NCBI RefSeq assembly: GCF_003610405.1
Contig: NZ_RAQC01000001.1
Span: 2,046,001-2,110,000, forward strand
DNA: 64,000 nucleotides
From: Microbacterium sp. AG238
GTDB taxonomy: Bacteria > Actinomycetota > Actinomycetes > Actinomycetales > Microbacteriaceae
Direction of reading: 5' to 3'
The notes under the pieces: generated by a model
What the model was told of the DNA's origin: nothing
What the model saw: the letters and a program-made list of their open reading frames with translations, nothing else
Database searches by the model: none
Made by a program: the position numbers and the translations under genes
In this document: positions 51,853 through 59,585 of the stretch, piece after piece
Layout: each line of letters opens with the position of its first letter
How positions within the stretch are numbered: the stretch's first letter is position 1

Positions 51853-52251
51853 ATGGCGATGAATGAAGCTCTCGAGGGTCGTGTCCCGGTGGAGTTGGAC
51901 GCGCGCGCGACCGAGGTCTACGCGCACCTCTTCCAGGCGCTCGCCGACCCGACCCGGCTCGCCGTGCTGCAGCATCTGTCGTACGGCGAGCACCGGTTGC
52001 GCGATCTCGTCGAGCACGTGGGGCTCGCACAGTCGACCGTGAGCAAGCACGTCGCCTTCCTGCTCGAGTGCGGGCTCGTCTCGGTGCGGCCCGACGGGAG
52101 ATCGTCGTGGTACGCGCTCGCCGAGCCCGAGGCGACCGCGCGACTCATCAACGCGGCGGAGGCGTTGCTGGGCGCGACGGGGACGAGCGCGACGCTGTGC
52201 GGGCACCTCCGGCGGCCCCGCTCCGTCGCCCCCGAGGCCGAGGCCAGCTGA
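51853..52251 (+). CDS. ArsR/SmtB-family metal-responsive repressor
   Basis: 132 aa. Winged helix-turn-helix with FQALADPTRLAVLQHLSYGE and LRDLVEHVGLAQSTVSKHVAFLLECGLV (in part). Cys in LLEC (about 73) and LCGH near the C-terminus recall CmtR-type cadmium/lead sensors, which use a helix-4 Cys and C-terminal ligands. Its stop overlaps the start of the cation exporter gene (TGATG), so sensor and exporter are one operon. Metal identity (Cd, Pb or Zn) is inferred. Confidence 0.85.
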   Translation: MAMNEALEGRVPVELDARATEVYAHLFQALADPTRLAVLQHLSYGEHRLRDLVEHVGLAQSTVSKHVAFLLECGLVSVRPDGRSSWYALAEPEATARLINAAEALLGATGTSATLCGHLRRPRSVAPEAEAS

Positions 52252-53195
52252 TGGGCGCCGGACACGACCACGGCCCCGTGGACGCGGCCCAGGCGGGACA
52301 GCCCGCCGACTTCCGGATGAAGCTCTGGATCGCCTTCGGGATCACGGCGGCGATCGTCGTGACCCAGGCAGTGGGGTCGATCGTCACAGGCAGCCTCGCC
52401 CTGCTCACCGACACCGCCCATGCCCTCACCGATGCCTCGGGCCTGCTCGTCGCGCTCGTGGCCGCGAACCTCATGATGCGGCCCGCCAACGCCCGTCGGA
52501 CGTGGGGCTTCCGCCGGATCGAGGTGATCGCGGCGTTCGCCCAGGCAGCGCTGCTGCTCGTGGTGGGCGTGTACGCCGCGATCGAAGGCATCCGTCGCCT
52601 GTTCGAGCCGCCGGAGGTTCCCGCGCTCGAGCTTCTCGTCTTCGGCGTGGTCGGGCTCGTGGCCAACATCGTCGCGATCGCGGTGCTCTCGTCGAGCCGT
52701 GGCGCGAACTTCAACATGCGCGCGGCCTTCCTCGAGGTGCTCAACGACGCCCTCGGGTCCGTCGGGGTCATCGTCGCGGCGATCGTCATCGCGACGACCG
52801 GCTTCGCCCAGGCGGATGCCGTCGCCGGCCTGTTCATCGCCGCCCTCATCGTGCCCCGCGCGGTCAAGCTCATGCGCGAGACGGCGTCGGTGCTGATGGA
52901 GTTCACGCCGCAGGGGCTCGACCTCGACGACGTGCGCGCGCACATCCTGCGCCTCGAGCACGTGACCGACGTGCACGATCTGCACGCGTCGACCGTCGCC
53001 TCGGGGCTGCCGACGATCACGGCTCACGTCGTGGTCGAGGACCGGTGCTTCACCGACGGCCACGCCGCCGAGGTGCTGCAAGAGGTGCGCTCGTGCGTCG
53101 CGGAGCACTTCGAGGTCTCGGTGCTGCACTCGACGTTCCAGATCGAGAACGAGCACATCCGAGACGAAGAGCCCGACTCGGTGCGCCACGACTGA
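52251..53195 (+). CDS. Cation diffusion facilitator metal exporter (CzcD-like)
   Basis: 314 aa, six membrane helices plus a C-terminal cytoplasmic domain (about 215-314). LLTDTAHALTD in helix 2 gives the H/D half of the metal site; in helix 5 the equivalent reads FLEVLNDALGS, with Asn where zinc carriers usually have His, a change that alters metal choice in this family. A short His-containing N-terminus (MGAGHDHG) is present. It exports divalent metal against protons under control of the coupled ArsR protein. Confidence 0.88.
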   Translation: MGAGHDHGPVDAAQAGQPADFRMKLWIAFGITAAIVVTQAVGSIVTGSLALLTDTAHALTDASGLLVALVAANLMMRPANARRTWGFRRIEVIAAFAQAALLLVVGVYAAIEGIRRLFEPPEVPALELLVFGVVGLVANIVAIAVLSSSRGANFNMRAAFLEVLNDALGSVGVIVAAIVIATTGFAQADAVAGLFIAALIVPRAVKLMRETASVLMEFTPQGLDLDDVRAHILRLEHVTDVHDLHASTVASGLPTITAHVVVEDRCFTDGHAAEVLQEVRSCVAEHFEVSVLHSTFQIENEHIRDEEPDSVRHD

Positions 53196-53213
53196 CTCTG
53201 GGGCGCGGGGGCC

Positions 53214-53960
53214 TCAGTCGCGGGCGTCGAGCACCGCGCGCGCCAACCGGGTCGACCCCGCGACGGCAGCCGGCATCGCGACGACGGCCCCGAGCGGAAC
53301 AAGAAAGCACAGCTGCGTAGCCACGCCGAAGCCCAGGAATCGGGCGCGGTGCGTGCGGCGTAGACGGCGCCGGTCGGCGGCCAGGATGCCGCGTGCGGAC
53401 AGGGCGCGCGAGGTCAGCTCATCCGCGAGGAGCCAGCCGGTGAGCGTCACCGCCGTGACCGACCCGAGCACGCCGCCGACGACGGGGATGAGGCCGACGA
53501 GGGCCGCGATGATCGCCGCGAGCAGACCGCGGGCGATGAGTCCGACGGCATCGCCGACCGAGCGCCAGAATCCGCTCTCGCTGTCGGGAACGGGCCCGCC
53601 GAGGTCGGCTTCGGCGGCGCGCCAGATGCGGTCGTAGAACGGCTCGCCCACCATGAGGGTGAGCGCCGTGAACGACACCGCGACGAGCACGATCGCGCCG
53701 CCCAGGAGCGCTGTGCCCGCGGCGATCCTCACGAGCGTGGCCCACAGTCCCGGCCAGGCGTCGGCGAACGGGGTGAGGGCGTCGACGATCTGAGGCAGAA
53801 AGGCGCCGAGCGCGATGAGCCCGCCGAGCAGCACGAGCCCGACGATCGCGGCGGGGATGAGGCCGAGCGCCATGGCCCCCGGTCGGCGCGACCAGAAGCC
53901 GAAGCCGCGCGCGAGGTCAGCGGCGCCGCGAAGGAACAGGCGAGCGGGAGCGTCGGGCAT
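53214..53960 (-). CDS. EI24-domain membrane protein
   Basis: 248 aa from ATG 53960, after AGGATG. LFLRGAADLARGFGFWSRRPG leads into four to five helices; MVGEPFYDRIWRAAE and ARGLLAAIIAALVGLIPVVGGVLG are EI24/CysZ-type signatures. Actinobacterial members are of unknown function; CysZ in enterobacteria is a sulfate transporter, which cannot be assumed here. It converges with the metal exporter gene. Confidence 0.78.
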   Translation of the reverse strand: MPDAPARLFLRGAADLARGFGFWSRRPGAMALGLIPAAIVGLVLLGGLIALGAFLPQIVDALTPFADAWPGLWATLVRIAAGTALLGGAIVLVAVSFTALTLMVGEPFYDRIWRAAEADLGGPVPDSESGFWRSVGDAVGLIARGLLAAIIAALVGLIPVVGGVLGSVTAVTLTGWLLADELTSRALSARGILAADRRRLRRTHRARFLGFGVATQLCFLVPLGAVVAMPAAVAGSTRLARAVLDARD

Positions 53961-54070
53961 GTTCACATCCTGCCTGCACCGGTGGCACGCGCGTGTCAGG
54001 GGCACAACCACAGATCGCGCGCCGACGCCAGGGGTTGTTCGGATCCGGGGCGAGCCGCTGAAGTGATGCG

Positions 54071-55417
54071 ATGACCAACGACACCAGTGCGCCGATCGCC
54101 GACGATCGGCCTGGACTGAAACGGGCCATCGGAACCCCCCTCCTGTTCGCCTTCATCGTGGGCGACACCCTCGGCGCCGGCATCTACACGCTCGTCGGGA
54201 CCATGGCGACCGATGTCGGCGGTGTGATCTGGCTGCCGCTGCTGATCGCGCTCGTCGTCGCTCTGCTCACGGCGGGAACGTATGCGGAGCTGATCACGAA
54301 GTACCCGCACGCGGGCGGGGCGGCTCGTTACGTCGACAAGGCGTTCGGCATCCCGTTCCTGTCGTTCCTCGTCGGCTTCCTCATGATGGCGTCGGGCATC
54401 ACGACGGCGGCGGCGCTCGCGAACGCGTTCGCGGGCGACTACTTCGCCGCGCTGTTCGACATTCCGCCGATCCCCGTCGCGATCGCCTTCATCGCCGTCC
54501 TCACCCTCATCAATCTCCGCGGTGTGCGTGAGTCGCTCGCGACGAACTTCGTGGCGTCGATCATCGAGGTGTCGGGCCTCGTCATCGTCATCTTCGTCGC
54601 GGCGATGGTCTTCGCGGGCGGCGGCGGCGAGCCGGCACGGATCTTCGAGTTCGCCCCGGACGTGGCTCCGCTGCAGGGGGCGTTCGCGGCATCCATCGTC
54701 GCCTTCTTCTCGTTCCTCGGCTTCGAGGCGGCGGCCAACATGGCCGAAGAGGTGAAGAACCCGTCGAAGTCATACCCCCGGGCGCTCTTCGGCGCCATCA
54801 TCACCGCGGCGGTCGTCTACCTGCTCATCGCGATCGGGGCCGTCATCGTCGTGCCCCCTGCCGAGCTCGCCGAGTCGACCGGGCCGCTGCTGGACGTCGT
54901 GACCGCGAGCGGCTTCGCGATCCCGCCGTGGCTGTTCAGCCTCATCGCCCTCGTGGCCATCGCCAACGGGGCCCTGCTGTTCATGGTGATGGCCAGCCGC
55001 GTGGGTTACGGTCTCGCCGAATCGGGGCTCCTGCCCCACGCCTTCGGCCGCGTGCTGTCGAAGCGTCGCACGCCGTGGGTCTCGATCCTCGTCGTCGCGG
55101 GCGCCACGATGCTCCTCACGGTGCTCGGTGACATCGGAACACTCGCGGAGACGACGGTGCTGCTGCTTCTGCTCGTCTTCTTGTCGGCGAACGTCAGCGT
55201 CCTGGTGCTGAAGAAGGACAAAGTCGAGCACAAGCACTTCTCGGTGCCGCGGGTCGTGCCCGTGCTCGCGATCATCGCCAGCATCGTGCTGCTCACGCAG
55301 CAGACCGGGCCGGTGTGGCTCGGCACCGCCGGCTACATCGTCGTCGGCACGATCCTGTTCTTCATCGCACGCGCGGGGCGCCGCCGGTCGGACCGCAAGG
55401 CTCAGGCCGGGCCCTGA
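54071..55417 (+). CDS. APC-family amino acid permease, paralogue
   Basis: 448 aa, twelve helices. GDTLGAGIYTLVG in helix 1 and FFSFLGFEAAANMAEEVKNPSKSYPRALFGA (in part) match the carrier at 42686-44020 nearly motif for motif, including the C-terminal KDKVEHKHF segment. The pair are recent paralogues about 11 kb apart. ATG 54071 has a weak ribosome site. Its last 16 bases overlap the 3' end of the converging iclR-type gene. Confidence 0.87.
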   Translation: MTNDTSAPIADDRPGLKRAIGTPLLFAFIVGDTLGAGIYTLVGTMATDVGGVIWLPLLIALVVALLTAGTYAELITKYPHAGGAARYVDKAFGIPFLSFLVGFLMMASGITTAAALANAFAGDYFAALFDIPPIPVAIAFIAVLTLINLRGVRESLATNFVASIIEVSGLVIVIFVAAMVFAGGGGEPARIFEFAPDVAPLQGAFAASIVAFFSFLGFEAAANMAEEVKNPSKSYPRALFGAIITAAVVYLLIAIGAVIVVPPAELAESTGPLLDVVTASGFAIPPWLFSLIALVAIANGALLFMVMASRVGYGLAESGLLPHAFGRVLSKRRTPWVSILVVAGATMLLTVLGDIGTLAETTVLLLLLVFLSANVSVLVLKKDKVEHKHFSVPRVVPVLAIIASIVLLTQQTGPVWLGTAGYIVVGTILFFIARAGRRRSDRKAQAGP

Positions 55418-56172
55418 TAGCCGAGGCCCGAGCTGATGCGGTCGGCGGTCTCGACGACCGTGCGGCCCAGCTCCGCGCCGCGCGCCTCGAGATCGATCGC
55501 CGTGAGCGGCCCGGAGATGGAGACGGCCGCGACGATCTTCCCGCTGCGGTCGAGGATCGGCGCTGCGGTCGAGGCCCGTCCGAGCACGAACTCCTCGACC
55601 TCGATCGCGTAGCCGCGTCTCGCGGTCAGCGCGACCTCGCGGTCGAGCGCTTCGTGCGTCGTGATGGTCGCCTCGGTGAAGCCGGGCAGCTCCGGCAACA
55701 GCCGTAGGCGCTTCTCGCGATTCGTGCCGATGAGCGTGGCCTTGCCGATGCTGGTCGCATGCAGCGGCACGCGCTGCCCCATCAGCGTGTGCGACTTCGG
55801 TGACAGCGGCCCTTCGAAGTTGCAGAGGTAGACCAGCTCCGCGCCGCGAAGGAGGGCGATGTTGACGCCGAGACCGATTTCGCCGGCGAGGCTCTGCGCG
55901 ATCTGACGGCCGACTCGGTGCACCCGGTTCTGATTGATCGCAATGCCCGCGAGGGTCATGAGCTCGGCGCCGAGGAAGTACAGCGCCGTCTGCGGATCGC
56001 GTTCGACCAGCCCGCCGGCCTCGAGAGTCGCGAGCAGTCGGGACGCGGTCGACTGACCGATCCCGGCTTCGCGCGCGACATCGCTCACGCGCATGGGCTC
56101 GCCCCCCGAGAAGGTCTCGAGAACCGTGATCGCCTTCTCGACGCTCTGATTGGCGCCCTTCTCCGCAGCCAT
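55402..56172 (-). CDS. IclR-family transcriptional regulator
   Basis: 256 aa. SVEKAITVLETFSGGEPMRVSDVAREAGIGQSTASRLLATLE (in part) is the IclR winged helix-turn-helix, and the C-terminal effector domain includes LHATSIGKATL and AAVSISGPLTAI. It is divergent from the ABC/lyase operon, and palindromes lie in the shared region, so it is the likely local regulator, responding to a uronate- or oligosaccharide-derived signal (inference). Confidence 0.88.
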   Translation of the reverse strand: MAAEKGANQSVEKAITVLETFSGGEPMRVSDVAREAGIGQSTASRLLATLEAGGLVERDPQTALYFLGAELMTLAGIAINQNRVHRVGRQIAQSLAGEIGLGVNIALLRGAELVYLCNFEGPLSPKSHTLMGQRVPLHATSIGKATLIGTNREKRLRLLPELPGFTEATITTHEALDREVALTARRGYAIEVEEFVLGRASTAAPILDRSGKIVAAVSISGPLTAIDLEARGAELGRTVVETADRISSGLGYQGPA

Positions 56173-56210
56173 GCTTCCTCGCTTTCGCCGCCGACGTCCG
56201 TCACCCCATT

Positions 56211-56246
56211 ATGCACATAGTGCATGACGGTTGCGCACTGTGCGCA
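56211..56246. promoter_or_regulatory. Palindromic operators between the IclR gene and the ABC operon
   Basis: ATGCACATAGTGCAT (56211-56225) is a perfect interrupted palindrome, and TGCGCACTGTGCGCA (56232-56246) a second, 21 bp on. A further GTGCAC is at 56251. The spacing of two helical turns fits cooperative binding of a dimer-of-dimers such as IclR. Confidence 0.6.
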
Positions 56247-56333
56247 CGTCGTGCACTCTGAGTTCGGCGACGCGGATAGTCGCTACCCCGGGAGTCGCAG
56301 ACGACGGCCCGGACGACGAAACGAAGGACGACG

Positions 56334-57269
56334 ATGACCTCTTCGAGCGTGACCGCTCACGAGAGCCCCGGGCGGGGCCGACTCGGCTCGCGGCTGAGCG
56401 AGCGCACCTTCCTGGTCTTCCTGCTGCTGCCCGGGTTCGTGCTGCTCTGCGCGATCGTGCTCTACCCGCTGCTGCGGTCGCTCGTCTCGGCGTTCTTCGA
56501 CGAGAACCTGCTCTATCCGGGCATGGAGTTCGTGGGGCTCGAGAACCTGTCCGCCGTCCTTGCGGATGACTTCGGTCGGCTCGTCTGGCAGACCCTCATC
56601 TTCACCGTGGGCGCGACCATCGCCCCGTTCCTGATCGGGCTCGCGCTCGCGCTCGTGCTGAACCAGCGCTTCCCGGGCCAGCGCATCTTGCGGGGCGCCT
56701 TCCTCATCCCGTGGCTGATTCCCGGGGTCGTCGTCTCGTTCCTCTGGATGTGGATCTTCGACGCCAACTACGGTGTGCTCAACGGCATCCTCATGAGCCT
56801 CGGTGCCATCGACAGTCCGGTCGCCTGGCTCTTCCAGACCGACACTGCTCGTGGTGCGCTCATCATCGCGAAGACGTGGAACACCTTCCCCTGGGTGATG
56901 GTCATGCTGCTGGCCGCACTGCAGACGGTCCCCGGCGAACTGCACGAGGCGGCCTCGATGGACGGAGCCGGAGTCGTCCGCCGATTCTTCGCCGTGACCT
57001 GGCCGCACATCCGCGGCGTCGCGGCTCTGGTCGTGCTGCTCGAGTTCATCTGGAACTTCCAGCACTTCGACACGATCTTCGTGCTGACCGGCGGCGGCCC
57101 CGCGGGCACTACCAGCACTTTCGCCACCGAGGTGTACGACACCGCTTTCCGCGGCTACGACCTGGGTCACGCCGGCGCGCTCGGCATCGTCTGGATGGCG
57201 CTGCTGACGGTGCTCGTCGTGGTCTACGTGTGGCTCTCCGAGCGTGGCGAGAAGGAAGGCTCCCGATGA
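56334..57269 (+). CDS. ABC sugar importer permease, MalF-like
   Basis: 311 aa, six helices from FLVFLLLPGFVLLCAIVLYP. The EAA loop reads ELHEAASMDGAGVVRRFFAVTWP. It is the first gene of the IclR-linked operon and overlaps its partner permease by 4 bp. As in the other two importers of this window, no ATPase is encoded nearby. Confidence 0.9.
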   Translation: MTSSSVTAHESPGRGRLGSRLSERTFLVFLLLPGFVLLCAIVLYPLLRSLVSAFFDENLLYPGMEFVGLENLSAVLADDFGRLVWQTLIFTVGATIAPFLIGLALALVLNQRFPGQRILRGAFLIPWLIPGVVVSFLWMWIFDANYGVLNGILMSLGAIDSPVAWLFQTDTARGALIIAKTWNTFPWVMVMLLAALQTVPGELHEAASMDGAGVVRRFFAVTWPHIRGVAALVVLLEFIWNFQHFDTIFVLTGGGPAGTTSTFATEVYDTAFRGYDLGHAGALGIVWMALLTVLVVVYVWLSERGEKEGSR

Positions 57270-58168
57270 GCACCATCACCCCCGTCCCCGTGCCCGCGGC
57301 AACGGCCGCGGCGGCCCCCGAGCCCCCGCGTCCGACCCGACGCCGACGCACCCGCATCCGCTGGGGCATGTGGATCGCGCTCGCGGTGATCGTCCTCTTC
57401 GGCTTCGCTCCCGTGTACTGGCTCCTCGTGACGTCGCTCACCCCGAGCGACCGCGTGTTCGCCTTCCCGCCGGCCATCTTCCCCACACAGGTGACGTTCG
57501 AGCACTACGCGGCGGTCTTCGGCAACGAGCAGATCTTCGGCTACCTCCGCAACAGCGTGATCGTGTCGGTCGTGACCGCCGTGCTGTCGGTCGTGGTGTC
57601 GATGTACATGGGATACGCCTTCTCGAAGTACCGCTTCGCGGGCCGCAAGTCGCTGATGTACTTCGTGCTGTCGAGCCAGATGTTCCCGCAGGCGCTGCTG
57701 CTCGTCACGCTCTACCTCGTCTTCGCGCAGTTCGGTCTCCTGAACACCTACCTCGCGCTGATCCTGTCGTTCACGACGTTCACGCTGCCGCTGTGCGTCT
57801 GGATGCTGAAGGGCTTCTTCGACGCGCTCCCCGACGACCTCATCGAGGCCGCGCGCATCGACGGTGCCGGTCCGTGGCGCATCTTCCACTCGGTCGTGTT
57901 CCCGCTGGCGGCCCCCGGTCTCGTCGCGGCCGGGCTGTTCGCCTTCGTCCGCGGGTGGAACGACTTCATCTTCGCGCTCACCCTCGCCGGGCCCGATCGG
58001 CAGACGCTGCCGCCCGGCCTCGTGAACACCTTCATCTCCGAGGCCAGCACCTCGTGGCCCGCGCTCATGGCGGCATCCCTCGTGGTGTCGGTGCCCGTCT
58101 GCGTCGCGTTCATCCTGCTTCAGCGCTTCCTCGTCGGCGGCATCACCGCCGGCGCGGTCAAGGGCTGA
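57266..58168 (+). CDS. ABC sugar importer permease, MalG-like
   Basis: 300 aa from ATG 57266. A basic, Pro-rich N-terminus precedes six helices; the EAA loop is DLIEAARIDGAGPWRIFHSVVFP and the C-terminus FLVGGITAGAVKG. It pairs with the preceding permease and the binding protein 28 bp downstream. Confidence 0.9.
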   Translation: MSTITPVPVPAATAAAAPEPPRPTRRRRTRIRWGMWIALAVIVLFGFAPVYWLLVTSLTPSDRVFAFPPAIFPTQVTFEHYAAVFGNEQIFGYLRNSVIVSVVTAVLSVVVSMYMGYAFSKYRFAGRKSLMYFVLSSQMFPQALLLVTLYLVFAQFGLLNTYLALILSFTTFTLPLCVWMLKGFFDALPDDLIEAARIDGAGPWRIFHSVVFPLAAPGLVAAGLFAFVRGWNDFIFALTLAGPDRQTLPPGLVNTFISEASTSWPALMAASLVVSVPVCVAFILLQRFLVGGITAGAVKG

Positions 58169-58196
58169 CCCACCCACCCGATTCGAAGGAGAATTC

Positions 58197-59483
58197 ATGG
58201 TCCAGGACATCTCGCGGCGCACGCTGCTGCGGTACTCGGTGTTCGGCATCGGCGGCGCCGCCGTGCTCGGGCTCGCCGGTTGCGCCCCGGGAGGCTCCGG
58301 TGCGCCGGCCGCGACGCCGGGCGGCGGCACCGCCACCGACTTCACGTTCTCGTCGTGGAGCCTGTCGGAGGAAGCGGCGAAGCCGGCGATCGAGTCGGCC
58401 CTGACGAGCTTCCGGCAGGCCGAGGGCATCGGGATCGACACGGTCGCCTACCCGTACAACGACTACCTCAACCAGCTGACGCTGCAGGTGCGGGGTGGCC
58501 AGTTCGCCGGTGCCGCGCAGCTCGACGTCGCCTGGCTGTCGGCGCTCGCCGCGCTCGGGAAGCTCACCGACCTGTCCGCGTTCACGCAGGGCAAGGGGTT
58601 CACCGACGCCGCACTGGGGGCGGGCAAGTCGGACGGCAAGCAGCTCGGACTGCCCTGGACGATCGGCGCCGTCGGCCTCATCGGCAACGCCGAGCTGTTC
58701 GACCGTGCCGGGGCGTCGCTCACCCCCGCCACGATCGAGGAGTTCGAGGATGGCCTGCGTGCGCTCAAGGGGATCGGGGTGATCCCCTACGCGGCGAGCA
58801 CGAAGGCCGCGCAGCTCAAGGACATCGTCGTGTGGATGCAGACCTTCGGTTCGCCGATCGTCGACGGCGACGAGTCGGCGATCGGAGACGAAGCGTCGAT
58901 CAAGGCCGTCGAGTGGTACAAGAAGCTCTACGACGAGGGGCTCATCGCGCCCGACGTCGACCGGGCCGCCGCCCGCACCCTCTTCGCTCAGGGTGCGACC
59001 GCGCTCTACGACGATGCGCCCGTGGGCAAGTCGGCCGTGCTCTCGCAGTCGCCCGACGCCTCGCTCAGCGACAAGATGATCCCGATCGCGCGGCCGGTTC
59101 TCAAAGCCGGTCAGACCCCGCAGCACGTCCTCTGGGGACACCTCGTCGTCGTCGTCGACGGCGAGGGGTCGCAGACGGCGGCTGACTTCGCGTCGTGGCT
59201 GACCAGCGACACCGCGCAGAGCGAGACGTACTTCACGGCGCTGGGCCTGCCGCCGACGACGGATGCCGCGCTGTCGTCGGACGCGGTCACCTCGAACGCC
59301 TTCGTCGAGGCATTCACGTCGTCGATCACGGCGACGGCGAAGCCCAGCCCGCTGTGGAAGTACCCCGCCTACGGGCAGATGGAGACCGCGATCGCCGAAC
59401 AGGTGCAGGCGGTCCTCATCGGCCAGGCGCAGCCCGCCGCGGCGATGAAGAGCGCGGGGGAGGCGATCTCCCGCCTGCTCTGA
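58197..59483 (+). CDS. ABC sugar-binding lipoprotein with Tat-like signal
   Basis: 428 aa. The N-terminus SRRTLLRYSVFGIGGAAVLGLAGC combines a twin-arginine motif with a lipobox, so export in folded form through Tat followed by lipidation is likely, unlike the Sec-type signals of the two other binding proteins here. The body is solute-binding family 1 (FSSWSLSEEAAKPAIESAL; QLDVAWLSALAALGKLTDL). ATG 58197 follows GAAGGAG. A strong hairpin follows the stop. Confidence 0.87.
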   Translation: MVQDISRRTLLRYSVFGIGGAAVLGLAGCAPGGSGAPAATPGGGTATDFTFSSWSLSEEAAKPAIESALTSFRQAEGIGIDTVAYPYNDYLNQLTLQVRGGQFAGAAQLDVAWLSALAALGKLTDLSAFTQGKGFTDAALGAGKSDGKQLGLPWTIGAVGLIGNAELFDRAGASLTPATIEEFEDGLRALKGIGVIPYAASTKAAQLKDIVVWMQTFGSPIVDGDESAIGDEASIKAVEWYKKLYDEGLIAPDVDRAAARTLFAQGATALYDDAPVGKSAVLSQSPDASLSDKMIPIARPVLKAGQTPQHVLWGHLVVVVDGEGSQTAADFASWLTSDTAQSETYFTALGLPPTTDAALSSDAVTSNAFVEAFTSSITATAKPSPLWKYPAYGQMETAIAEQVQAVLIGQAQPAAAMKSAGEAISRLL

Positions 59484-59533
59484 GCCCGCCCGGGCCCGCG
59501 TCCGTCTCACCGCTCGATCAGACCGCCATCCGA

Positions 59534-59561
59534 CCGGCGGGAGCCGTCTCGCTCCCGCCGG
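59534..59561 (+). terminator. Strong hairpin after the binding-protein gene
   Basis: CCGGCGGGAGC (59534-59544) and GCTCCCGCCGG (59551-59561) form a perfect 11-bp stem with a 6-nt loop. No T-tract follows, so it probably limits read-through or protects the upstream mRNA. Confidence 0.6.
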
Positions 59562-59585
59562 TGATCCCCCTGCCCTGAAGGAACC

